A stretch of DNA of 8,374 bases from Phycisphaerae bacterium (lineage in GTDB: Bacteria; Planctomycetota; Phycisphaerae; UBA1845). Under the pieces are notes generated by a model. The model ran no database searches and was not told the DNA's origin. It saw only the letters and a program-made list of their open reading frames with translations. The translations under genes were made by a program, and so were the position numbers. This document shows, piece by piece, positions 1-8,374 of the stretch (positions within the stretch are counted from its first letter, which is position 1; every line of letters begins with the position of its first letter). The stretch spans positions 1 through 8,374 of the forward strand of contig JAJDDS010000720.1 of assembly GCA_029260195.1 (NCBI GenBank), given 5' to 3'.

Positions 1-16
1 GCTACACCCCCTACTT

Positions 17-20
17 GGAG
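17..20 (+). promoter_or_regulatory. Ribosome binding site of gene 1
   Basis: GGAG at 17-20 lies 8 nt before the ATG at 29 but only 2 nt before the in-frame TTG at 23. This spacing selects ATG 29 as the start. The promoter is outside the window. Confidence 0.7.
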
Positions 21-28
21 TTTTGACG

Positions 29-2182
<2,154 letters not shown>

Positions 2183-2226
2183 TTCTGTCCGTGGTCCATG
2201 CCGCGGAGCGGCCGTTGGCGAAACCC

Positions 2227-2231
2227 AGGAG
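2227..2231 (+). promoter_or_regulatory. Ribosome binding site of gene 2
   Basis: AGGAG sits 9 nt before the ATG at 2241, inside the identical ACCCAGGAGCAG context also found before the broken fourth gene (7045-7049). It rules out the earlier in-frame ATGs from 2103 on, which overlap the end of gene 1. Confidence 0.75.
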
Positions 2232-2240
2232 CAGTACACG

Positions 2241-4355
2241 ATGACGTATGAGAATCCAACGAGAGTGACGCAGAACAGACGCCTCGCCGCCTCTTTCGGC
2301 ATCATGTTGGTGGTGGCGTTGCCGGCGATGTGCGCGGGCGCCGGAGACGTGGATTGGAAAATCCTCAAGCCCACCAACACGGGCGTGCCCGGCGAGCTGG
2401 TGCACTTCGCCGAGTTCGGTCCGGACGGTCGACTTTGGGTTAGCGCACGCTGGCCTTTTTGGAATGAGGGCGGGATCGGGGTCTATGACCTGGTCACGAA
2501 GGGCTGGACCAACTACGCGAACTGGGAAACGCCCCTCCCCTCGTCGAAGGTCAACGATGTTGCGTTCGCTCCGGGGGGTGTGGTGTGGTTTGCGACCGAC
2601 GGCGGGTTGGCTAGGCTGGTCGGGGAGACCTGGACCGTGTTCACGACCGCCAACTCGCCGCTTAACCACAACGGCATCCGCAACCTCGCAGTGGATTCCG
2701 AGGGGGATCTCTGGATCAACAACAGCGATAGTACCAACAGCCCGTCGGCGCTCTTCGAGTATGACGGGCAGACGTGGCGGAGCTTCTCCGTACCGGGCGA
2801 CCTGCCCTGGTCCGCGCCGTGGACTGATTTGTCCCATGTCGTCGTCGACGCGAACGACCACGTTTGGGTGGGCAACTCCGTCCAGAGCGGCGTGGCGCGC
2901 TATGACGGGGAAAGCTGGACACTGCTCGGTGACAACATCATCGGATCGGTCCAGAAGATCGCCGTCGATCTTGAGGGCAACATCTGGTTGAACTCGGTTT
3001 ACCTCTACAAATACGACGGCGCGAACTTCACGCCCTATCCCGAGGTCGGTTCGTCGGACAGTCTCGCGATCGGCGCGGACGGAAAAGTCTGGGTCGGCAG
3101 CAACGGACTCATCGTCTTCACGCCCGACAGTGGGGAGTCGTGGTTTCTTTACGCGCTGGTCACGGCGCAATTGCAGTCAGTTGCGCCGGATCCGAACAGC
3201 GGCGACGTCTGGGCAGCGTCGATCGGCGCGGTGCGTCACCACGACGCCTCCGGTGACTGGGTCGAGGCGCTGAACACCTACAACTCCGGGCTGCCGCACT
3301 ACTTCACCGAGACGGTTGCCACGGGTCGAGACGGACACATGCTGGTGACAAGCGGTGAAGCCGGCGTCTCGCGCTGGGATGCGGATAGCTGGTTCAATCT
3401 GGGTTCGCACAACCCCAACAACCCGTGGCTACCGCTCGCCGACGGGGCGAGCGGCGCCTACGAGGACAGCCACGGGAACCTCTGGGTCGGCACGAACGGC
3501 ATCTTGCGTTGGGACGGGGAAACTTCGACTTATTGGCATATCATACTGACGTTTAGGATGTTCGGCGAGGATGTCCACGGTGTGCTCTGGGCCGGGGGTG
3601 GGGCTTCGCTGTACCGCTTCGAAAACGAAAACTGGGTGCTGCATTCGATCACGTCCCCGCTCCGCGAGATCGTGACCGACCACGCGGGCAACATGTGGGT
3701 GGTCGGTCAGATGGAGCTGCGGCGCTGGGACGGCGAGGTCTGGACCACGTGGAACGCCGGGAACACGCCCAACTGGACCTGGAGCGAGAACACGTCCATC
3801 GCCATCGACCCACAGGACCAAGTCTGGCTGGGGACCGACGTCGGACTGGTCCGTTTCGACGGAACAACCAACACGCGTTACCACACCGGCAACTCGCCGT
3901 TACCGGCCCTGCAGATTCAGGGGGTCGACATCCGTCCCGATGGAATGCTGGGTTTGAGTTGTCACGAGTTCGGTGCGGCCACGCCATTCCCCAACGGCGT
4001 GGTCATCATCGACGGGGATATCGACAACCCGTCTGATTGGACCGTACACACGTACGAGAATTCGCCTCTACCGCATTACCAACTGGGACCCGCTGCGTTC
4101 GACGCGACCGGCCGGTTGTGGGTCGTCGCCATGACCGAGGGAGTGGCCACGCTGTTGCCGCGACCCCTGGCCAACGGTGACGCGGACGGTGACGGCGATG
4201 TGGACGTGTTCGATTTCGCAGCCTATCTGGGCTGCATCACCGGTCCCGCCGGCGGCGTGCCGGAGGGATGCGAGGCGTTCGACCTCGATTTCGACGACGA
4301 CGTGGACCTAGCGGACGTTGGAGCGTTGCAAGTCCTATTCACCGGAGCCCCGTGA
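2241..4355 (+). CDS. Secreted regulator-propeller (Reg_prop-like) repeat protein with dockerin-like tail
   Basis: This 704-residue protein is predicted to be exported. Residues 1-34 form a signal peptide: basic NRR at 12-14, then a hydrophobic stretch at 15-30. The double Arg hints at Tat export but the motif is incomplete. Residues 55-635 contain 14 copies of a motif close to 'D..G.LWVG....G..R[YW]DG..W'; the G.[LV]W cores start near residues 63, 113, 155, 206, 246, 281, 321, 365, 412, 447, 483, 526, 567 and 624. This is the pattern of two-component-regulator propeller repeats, and 14 copies fit two seven-bladed propellers. No kinase, transmembrane or DNA-binding segment follows, so it is not a standard hybrid sensor. 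Residues 646-704 form the dockerin-like tail (GDADGDGDVDVFDFAAYL; second loop FDLDFDDDVDLADVG) with a Cys pair. ATG 2241 is chosen for its RBS. Its leader closely matches the broken gene at 7059. Function unknown; a binding or scaffold role is inferred. Confidence 0.88.
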   Translation: MTYENPTRVTQNRRLAASFGIMLVVALPAMCAGAGDVDWKILKPTNTGVPGELVHFAEFGPDGRLWVSARWPFWNEGGIGVYDLVTKGWTNYANWETPLPSSKVNDVAFAPGGVVWFATDGGLARLVGETWTVFTTANSPLNHNGIRNLAVDSEGDLWINNSDSTNSPSALFEYDGQTWRSFSVPGDLPWSAPWTDLSHVVVDANDHVWVGNSVQSGVARYDGESWTLLGDNIIGSVQKIAVDLEGNIWLNSVYLYKYDGANFTPYPEVGSSDSLAIGADGKVWVGSNGLIVFTPDSGESWFLYALVTAQLQSVAPDPNSGDVWAASIGAVRHHDASGDWVEALNTYNSGLPHYFTETVATGRDGHMLVTSGEAGVSRWDADSWFNLGSHNPNNPWLPLADGASGAYEDSHGNLWVGTNGILRWDGETSTYWHIILTFRMFGEDVHGVLWAGGGASLYRFENENWVLHSITSPLREIVTDHAGNMWVVGQMELRRWDGEVWTTWNAGNTPNWTWSENTSIAIDPQDQVWLGTDVGLVRFDGTTNTRYHTGNSPLPALQIQGVDIRPDGMLGLSCHEFGAATPFPNGVVIIDGDIDNPSDWTVHTYENSPLPHYQLGPAAFDATGRLWVVAMTEGVATLLPRPLANGDADGDGDVDVFDFAAYLGCITGPAGGVPEGCEAFDLDFDDDVDLADVGALQVLFTGAP

Positions 4356-4365
4356 GAGAATTCGC

Positions 4366-4423
4366 GCGAGCCGCGGGATTCATCCGGCGCGGACGTCCGC
4401 GCGGACTGAAGTCCGCGGCTCGC
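4366..4423. repeat. Intergenic nested inverted-repeat element
   Basis: In the spacer between genes 2 and 3, GCGAGCCGCGG (4366-4376) pairs exactly with CCGCGGCTCGC (4413-4423). Inside it lie a perfect 12-bp palindrome, GCGGACGTCCGC (4389-4400), and a 7-bp stem CGCGGAC/GTCCGCG around a TGAA loop (4400-4417). The hairpins are not followed by a T run, so a classic Rho-independent terminator is unlikely. It resembles the REP-like GCCGCGGACTNNAGTCCGCGG elements I recall as dispersed in planctomycete genomes; that resemblance is from memory and unchecked. It could protect the upstream 3' end or partly uncouple gene 3. Confidence 0.7.
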
Positions 4424-4441
4424 TCACACTACGTAACATAA

Positions 4442-4456
4442 CCACAATTGTGGAGG
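4442..4456 (+). promoter_or_regulatory. Palindrome overlapping the gene 3 ribosome binding site
   Basis: CCACAATTGTGG (4442-4453) is a perfect 12-bp palindrome. Its last two bases are also the first two of the Shine-Dalgarno GGAGG (4452-4456), which lies 9 nt before ATG 4466. In RNA it could form a weak 4-bp hairpin touching the ribosome site; in DNA it could be an operator half-pair. The GGAGG also rules out the in-frame TTG at 4448, which lies upstream of it. Confidence 0.45.
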
Positions 4457-4465
4457 CAACGAACC

Positions 4466-7000
4466 ATGCAGTGCGATTGGACAACGACACCACGACGGGC
4501 GGTCGCGATGATGGCGGTCATTGCGTTTGTCACGCAGTCTAGCTACGCGGCAGAGCCTTTCGTCATCGAAACGGAGGCGACCTACCACGCTTCGTTCGGC
4601 GCTCAATACACTCCGGATGTGGCGTACGGGGATGGCGTGTACCTGACGGCATGGACCGATCTCCGGACTGGCGGATCGTTCGGGCTCGGGTATGACCCGT
4701 ACGCGCAGCTTACCACAACCGAGGGTGATGTGCTGTTCGAGGGAAGCCTGGTGCTCCAACGCAACTGGGAAATCAACGCGATCGGTCATACGCGGGTCGC
4801 GTGGAACGGCTCGGTATTTCTGGTGGTCTGGAACGAGGCGCCGCAGAACGGCGGTACGAGGTCGCTCGTGGGGCTACGTATCGCCGCGGACGGGACCATC
4901 CTCGATTCGGAGCCGATCGTCATCGACTCGGGCCTCAATACCGCCCTCTCCCACGACGTCGCCAGCGACGGGGATCAGTTTCTAGTTACCTACGCGGTTC
5001 CCAACGCCAACTTCGCGCGGGTGGACGCCAAGCGTGTGTCCGGCGACGGCACGGTGATCGATACCGACCCGATCGTGGTGCGCCCACAGGGCGGGTCGCC
5101 GTTCTTTCTGCAGCACCCGCGCATCGCGTTCGGGTCGGGCGTGTTCATGGTCATCTGGTTGGAAAACGAGTTCACGCGAGCGTCCCGCGTCACGCCCCAG
5201 GGCCAGTGTTTGGATCCCGGCGGCGTGCAACTCACGAGTTTCGCGGCGCTTTGGGGTGACATCGCCAGCGACGGCGTGGACTTCATGGTCGCCTGGACCG
5301 AACTAGACAACCCGTCATTCTCGAACGCCGGCGGCGGCATCCTCAGTCCCGAGACCATGACCATCGACACGTTCCAGAACCTGACGACGGTTGCGGAGCA
5401 CGGGATATCCGGCCCCGGAGCGATTGAATTCGACGGGACGCGCTACATGGTGCTGATCTACACACCAGAGCCGCTCGCCGCGAACATTCGCGACCTGTGG
5501 GGTCGATTCGTCGAATCGGACGGCGTTCCTTCGGGTGAGGTCTTTCCGATCGAACTGATGCAAGGCGCGGATCAGGGCGGCGGCGGGCTGGCCACTGACG
5601 GCGTCAACTACTTCGCTTCGTGGGAGGACAGTCGCGACGGCAGCGCGGGCGATTACTCGATCTACGGCAAGTTCATCCCAGCCGACGGCGGCCCCGTCGG
5701 CTTCGTGCCCAAGCTGCTGTCGCCGTCCGCGTCGTGGCAGATCTCGACCGCCACCGCGTTCGACGGCGAGAACTACCTGGTGGTGTGGGAGGACTGGCGC
5801 AACGGTCCGTTCGACGGGTACAAGGCCGACCTTTACGGAGCACGGGTTACGCCCGAGGGTGTTGTCCTCGACGATCCGGCCTTTCTCATCGCCAACGACC
5901 TCAACCGCGAGAAGGCGCCTCAACTCATCTACGGGGGTGGGCAGTACTTCGTGGTGTATGAGTACGGCGGTTTCAGCACCAACGTCGTTCGCGGGGCCCG
6001 CATCCTGCCCGACGGGACCGTGCTGGACCCCGACGGGTTCACCATCGCCGCGCCGATTCCGAATGGCACGCTCATTCGCCCGCGCGTCGCGTTCAACGGA
6101 GAGAAGTACCTGGTCGTCTATCACAACAACTACGGTACCGGAAGTACGACCGGTATTCTCGGCAAACTCGTCGGCCTCGACGGAGTCGTGCAAACGCCCA
6201 CCGCGCTGCCGATCGCTACGCAGAGCTTCACCTTCAACACCGGATTTCACGTCGCGTCCGACGGCAATGGTTTTCTGGTGACGTGGATGATCATCGTCAA
6301 CACCACCCAATTCCTAAAAGCCACCCGTGTCGGAAACGAAGGACAGATCCAGGGCACGACCCTGCTGTACACCTCGGAGATTAACCTCGGACACTCGCGA
6401 GTCGCTTACAACGGCCAATCGTATCTCGTCGTCTGGCGCCGGGGCATTCCATCCAGCTCGAGCGTGCAAGCCGTTCGCGTCGCCACCAACGGGCAACCCA
6501 TGGGCGACGTCATGACGCTCGAAACGCAGACGTATCCACACATCGATGTCGTGGCTAGCGACGATACTTTTGTCATTCCGTACTACAAGAGGGCGGTGGA
6601 TCCTCCCGGCTACTACATGAAACAGCTCTCAGCCGACGGTGAGGTGATGGTCGAGGATGAGTTGATTCACGCTGTTCCGTTCGACGACCTGTACGGCGAA
6701 GCCTCCCTCGCTTCCGGTCCCGGCGGCGATTCGTTGATGGCGTTTTCAACGTGGTCCGACATGCCCCACAACGCGCCCAGGATTCGTATCGCGCCGCTCG
6801 ATGTCGGCGCGGGCTCCATCCCCGGTGACGGCGACGGTGACGGTGACGTGGACCTGTTCGACTTCGCGCTGTTCCTCGACTGCGTGACCGGGACCGGAGG
6901 TGACGGCGTACCACCGGGTTGTAGTGTTTTTGATTTCGACGCCGACAATGATGTTGATTTCACTGATTTTGGCGCGTTTCAGCTTGCGTCCAGCGGTTAG
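4466..7000 (+). CDS. Secreted protein with 14 YLVVW-type repeats and dockerin-like tail
   Basis: This 844-residue protein is predicted to be exported. The signal peptide spans residues 1-29 (RR at 10-11, hydrophobic AVAMMAVIAFV, likely cleavage at SYAA|EP). Residues 48-780 are built of about 14 units of roughly 54 residues. Each has a core like 'FDGENYLVVWED.R' followed by '[LI]YGARVTPEGVVLDDP...IA'. Cores begin near residues 54, 113, 167, 222, 268, 322, 377, 432, 489, 543, 598, 648, 697 and 751; the last two are degenerate. I know this repeat type from other large secreted bacterial proteins but cannot give it a reliable family name. Fourteen beta-rich units would suit two seven-bladed propellers. 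Residues 787-844 form the dockerin-like tail, 48 of 58 residues identical to that of gene 1 although the cores are unrelated. The ATG is set by GGAGG 9 nt upstream. No catalytic motif is seen; a surface binding or structural role is inferred. Confidence 0.88.
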   Translation: MQCDWTTTPRRAVAMMAVIAFVTQSSYAAEPFVIETEATYHASFGAQYTPDVAYGDGVYLTAWTDLRTGGSFGLGYDPYAQLTTTEGDVLFEGSLVLQRNWEINAIGHTRVAWNGSVFLVVWNEAPQNGGTRSLVGLRIAADGTILDSEPIVIDSGLNTALSHDVASDGDQFLVTYAVPNANFARVDAKRVSGDGTVIDTDPIVVRPQGGSPFFLQHPRIAFGSGVFMVIWLENEFTRASRVTPQGQCLDPGGVQLTSFAALWGDIASDGVDFMVAWTELDNPSFSNAGGGILSPETMTIDTFQNLTTVAEHGISGPGAIEFDGTRYMVLIYTPEPLAANIRDLWGRFVESDGVPSGEVFPIELMQGADQGGGGLATDGVNYFASWEDSRDGSAGDYSIYGKFIPADGGPVGFVPKLLSPSASWQISTATAFDGENYLVVWEDWRNGPFDGYKADLYGARVTPEGVVLDDPAFLIANDLNREKAPQLIYGGGQYFVVYEYGGFSTNVVRGARILPDGTVLDPDGFTIAAPIPNGTLIRPRVAFNGEKYLVVYHNNYGTGSTTGILGKLVGLDGVVQTPTALPIATQSFTFNTGFHVASDGNGFLVTWMIIVNTTQFLKATRVGNEGQIQGTTLLYTSEINLGHSRVAYNGQSYLVVWRRGIPSSSSVQAVRVATNGQPMGDVMTLETQTYPHIDVVASDDTFVIPYYKRAVDPPGYYMKQLSADGEVMVEDELIHAVPFDDLYGEASLASGPGGDSLMAFSTWSDMPHNAPRIRIAPLDVGAGSIPGDGDGDGDVDLFDFALFLDCVTGTGGDGVPPGCSVFDFDADNDVDFTDFGAFQLASSG

Positions 7001-7121
7001 TTTTATTCAAGGGACGTGGGGCCGGGAGGCCGCCGGCGGAACCCAGGAGCAGTGCACGATGACCTATGCAAATCAAACAAGAGTGACGCCCAATAGACGC
7101 TTCGCCGCCGTTCTCCGCATC
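6824..7121 (+). repeat. Direct repeat copy B (dockerin tail - spacer - leader)
   Basis: Partner of 2006-2303 at a constant offset of 4818 nt with no indel. It includes the last 58 codons of gene 3, a 58-nt spacer and the first 21 codons of the broken fourth gene. Similarity stops at about 7121, where the inverted TSP3 sequence begins. Confidence 0.85.
7045..7049 (+). promoter_or_regulatory. Ribosome binding site of the broken fourth gene
   Basis: AGGAG lies 9 nt before ATG 7059, at the position exactly equivalent to the gene 2 site and in the same 12-nt context. Translation signals therefore survive although the gene body is lost. Confidence 0.6.
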
Positions 7122-7187
7122 GCCGGGGCAATCGTCGGCACAGTCGGGCGTACCATTGTCGTCGGCGTCGGGGCCCGTGTCGGATAG
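7059..7187 (+). pseudogene. Truncated 5' end of a fourth secreted family member
   Basis: The open frame is 42 codons. Its first 21 residues (MTYANQTRVTPNRRFAAVLR then I) match the signal-peptide start of gene 2 at 14 of 21 positions, and the upstream spacer and RBS match as well. After about 7113-7121 the frame enters the reverse complement of TSP3-coding DNA and reads a Gly/Val-rich nonsense tail (VGRTIVVGVGARVG) to a TAG. No propeller or dockerin-like segment follows. I read this as the remnant of a paralog whose body was removed by rearrangement. A genuine 42-residue peptide cannot be excluded but is less likely. Confidence 0.7.
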
Positions 7188-7466
7188 GTCGCACCCGCAC
7201 AGACCGGGGTGTGTCTTTTCGGCGTCGTCAGGGCATGCGTCATTGCAATCTAGTTCGCCGTCACCGTCGGCATCCACGTCCAGCACACCGCAAGCGCCCT
7301 CGTCACCCTTGTCTGGGTCATCGGGACAGCCATCACAGGCGTCGCCGACGCCATCGTCATCGTCGTCGCTCTGACTCCAATTGTCGTCATCCGGACAATT
7401 GTCGGTATGGTCGTTGACGCCGTCATCGTCGGAATCGTCACAGGCATCGGGAACACCATCTCCGTA
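7113..7466 (-). pseudogene. Inverted fragment of a TSP3-repeat protein gene
   Basis: Read on the minus strand from about 7466 to 7113, one frame stays open and encodes about 118 residues of TSP3-like calcium repeats: GDGVPDACDDSDDDG, then TDNCPDDDNW..., DDDDDGVGDACDGCPDDPDK, CGVLDVDADGDGELDCNDAC, PGLCGCDLSDTGPDADDNG and DCADDCPGDAE. It lacks a start: an in-frame TGA lies just upstream at 7475-7473 and the transposase uses another frame. It also lacks its own 3' end, since past 7113 the frame is merely antisense to the broken fourth gene. A 16-bp exact inverted match to the TSP3 unit of gene 1 exists (7388-7403 versus 1532-1547), but the extra CGC-type repeats show it came from a different, more TSP3-rich gene. 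Confidence 0.75.
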
Positions 7467-8026
7467 AACAGGTCAGTAGCGGCCATCGAGTTCCAATGTG
7501 CCTTGAGAAAGGTCGACCACGGCATACGCTTGCTGCGCTCCGGAGCGGGTTCGATGCCGTGCGTTTTCAGAATGTTGGAAACCGTCCCTCGGGCAACTTC
7601 ACAGCCCAGATTGGCGAGAGCTTCCATAATCGTCGTGAAGCCCCACCCAGGATTCTCCTTCGCCATGCGCACCGTCAGTTCGGCGATCTCCTCCCCAACA
7701 CGCGGGCGGCCCGGCCCTCGTTTCCCACTGTGGTCCCACTTCTGAGCGATCGGTTTCCAATGCCACGCGAAGATCGTGTCCGGCGTCACGATCGACGCGA
7801 CCTCGCGGAGGACGTTCCGTCCCAGGAGCTTCCCTTGGCCCGCCAAGCGTCTCCGCTCATCGTCGGTGAACCGTATTCGCTTACCCATGAGTCTTCTTTT
7901 CAGGATCCGGTCCTGCTCCTGAACGTAGGCGATCACGTCCTGCTCTGCCGGTTGATTCAGCCAGCCAGAGTCACGAGAAGGAATTGCCAGGGTTGCAGTG
8001 TGTTCATGAACGCGATTCTTCCACAT
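7250..8026 (-). pseudogene. Truncated integrase-core (DDE) transposase, out-of-frame chimera
   Basis: The open frame is 258 codons, but only residues 1 to about 187 look like protein. They match, from memory, a widespread transposase/integrase family: QPAEQDVIAYVQEQDRILK near residue 25, KRIRFTDDERRRLAGQGKLL (48-67), IVTPDTIFAWHWKPIAQKWD, GPGRPRV, a helix-turn-helix region GWGFTTIMEALANLG...GTVSNILKTHGIEPAPERSK, and FLKAHWNSMAATDLFT. D185 in ATDLFT would be the first catalytic Asp of the DDE triad; the second Asp, the Glu and the rest of the core are missing, so it cannot be active. Residues after about 188 (a Thr/Met-rich stretch) are TSP3 DNA read in the wrong frame. ATG 8026 has no clear RBS; ATG 7888 (MGKRIRF) is an alternative, but family similarity begins before it. 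IS3- or IS481-like assignment is uncertain. Confidence 0.72.
7466..8026 (-). mobile_element. Insertion-sequence remnant
   Basis: This is the surviving 5' two-thirds of the transposase gene. The downstream IS end is absent, replaced at about 7463-7472 by TSP3-coding DNA. The upstream end, expected beyond 8026, cannot be delimited: I see no terminal inverted repeat pair or target duplication. Confidence 0.5.
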
Positions 8027-8059
8027 TCGGAGAGTGAGTTGTAACGTCTATCATGACAA

Positions 8060-8075
8060 ACGAACGCGCGTTCGT
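8060..8075. repeat. Perfect 16-bp palindrome
   Basis: ACGAACGCGCGTTCGT equals its own reverse complement. It is 34 bp upstream of the transposase ATG at 8026. It could be an operator or part of an IS end; function unknown. Confidence 0.6.
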
Positions 8076-8205
8076 CTATTTGGACACGACGAGGTCGTGA
8101 CTACACGGCCTACGGCCCGCCAACACCCCACGCACACCGCACAAGATGCGATTCGAACCGCAGAGAAATCCAAATCCGGACAGAACTGTTCAACTTGGGC
8201 TACCT

Positions 8206-8225
8206 CTCCCTTACGGTCGCGGCTC
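8206..8225. repeat. Possible dispersed planctomycete repeat motif
   Basis: CTCCCTTACGGTCGCGGCTC (reverse complement GAGCCGCGACCGTAAGGGAG) resembles, from memory, a short sequence repeated in intergenic regions of planctomycete genomes. There is only one copy in this window, so repetitiveness is not shown here. Confidence 0.3.
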
Positions 8226-8269
8226 TGTTCAGAAATCGCGCTTCGTAAACACGTTCTAACCCGCATATC

Positions 8270-8374
8270 TCACAGCGCGGATTTGTATTGAAGTTTTTGA
8301 CCGCGCTGGGCCGGCGTGGCGGCGGACGGGGGCGACTTGTGGGCCGGCGGCGGTCTTGGCGAGTGACGGGGCGT
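8270..8374 (-). CDS. Possible C-terminal end of a gene entering from the right edge
   Basis: On the minus strand a frame is open from the window edge (8374) to TGA at 8272-8270 and reads 34 residues ending PAQRGQKLQYKSAL, a basic Pro/Ala-rich tail. The opposite strand is also open to the edge after a TTG near 8289 (start LKFLTALGRR), but is extremely Arg/Gly-rich. In DNA this GC-rich, open frames are expected by chance. I cannot assign a product to either. Confidence 0.2.
   Translation of the reverse strand, partial: TPRHSPRPPPAHKSPPSAATPAQRGQKLQYKSAL

Larger units (their letters stand above)
8027..8269. other. Intergenic region with dyads, no convincing gene
   Basis: A plus-strand 85-codon frame (8034-8291) and a minus-strand 71-codon frame (8051-8266) are open here. 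Neither has an RBS, recognisable motifs or family-like composition. Three dyads lie close together: ACGAACGCGCGTTCGT (8060-8075, perfect palindrome), CACGAC-GAG-GTCGTG (8085-8099) and GGCC-TAC-GGCC (8107-8117). They sit 34 to 91 nt upstream of the transposase start and may belong to the IS end or its control region. Confidence 0.45.

Noticed and set aside
2277..2300. Tat export signal in gene 2
   Set aside because: NRRLAAS has the double Arg but lacks the Ser/Thr before it and Phe-Leu after it; ordinary Sec export is at least as likely.
4400..4430. Rho-independent terminator after gene 2
   Set aside because: The hairpin is strong but no T run follows; it is better explained as part of the nested repeat element.
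5315..6310. Minus-strand 331-codon open frame opposite gene 3
   Set aside because: It is antisense to regular YLVVW repeats; its own apparent regularity comes from the repeat on the other strand.
7113..7466. CRISPR-like array from the repetitive minus-strand sequence
   Set aside because: The repetition is codon-level Asp/Gly periodicity of TSP3 motifs; there are no constant repeats with unique spacers.
8140..8170. tRNA-like T-arm on the minus strand (GGTTCGAATC)
   Set aside because: The flanking stem pairs only four bases around an eight-base loop, and no anticodon or acceptor stem can be built around it.
8034..8291. Plus-strand 85-codon open frame at the right end
   Set aside because: No RBS, no motif, crosses several palindromes and a repeat-like motif; composition looks noncoding.

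Overview
The window looks like an accessory region of a planctomycete-type genome. The basis is three consecutive large secreted proteins on the plus strand, each a beta-propeller-like repeat protein ending in an Asp/Gly-rich, dockerin-like EF-hand tail of about 58 residues (core GD.DGDGDVD.FDFA). Thrombospondin type 3 (TSP3) calcium motifs, strong Shine-Dalgarno sites and high GC fit the same picture. Lineage is inferred from architecture only; no rRNA or marker gene is present.

Layout, plus strand: (1) 29-2182, secreted protein with IPT/TIG, PQQ-like propeller, TSP3, Cys-rich beta domain and dockerin-like tail. (2) 2241-4355, secreted protein with 14 two-component-regulator-propeller type repeats and a dockerin-like tail. 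(3) 4466-7000, secreted protein with 14 copies of an 'YLVVW...GARV..DG.VLD' repeat and a dockerin-like tail. Spacers are 58, 110 and 58 nt. The 110-nt spacer holds a dense set of inverted repeats. (4) At 7059 a fourth family member begins with the same leader as gene 2 but is destroyed after about 20 codons.

From about 7113 the sequence is a patchwork. About 350 bp of TSP3-coding DNA lies inverted (minus strand), joined to the N-terminal two-thirds of an integrase-core (DDE) transposase, also minus strand, which is cut off just after its first catalytic Asp. The transposase frame runs on out of frame through the TSP3 DNA, giving a deceptive 258-codon open frame (7250-8026). The last ~350 bp carry palindromes and a repeat-like motif but no convincing gene; an uncertain open frame touches the right edge.

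Genes 1-3 carry export signals and probably sit on or outside the cell surface, using the shared tail as a calcium-dependent docking or anchoring module. No cohesin, enzyme or transporter is present, so their ligand is unknown. A key observation is an ungapped 298-bp direct repeat (2006-2303 versus 6824-7121). It spans a gene 3' end, a spacer and the next gene's 5' end, although the protein cores beside it are unrelated. This suggests duplication or recombination with core exchange in the family.
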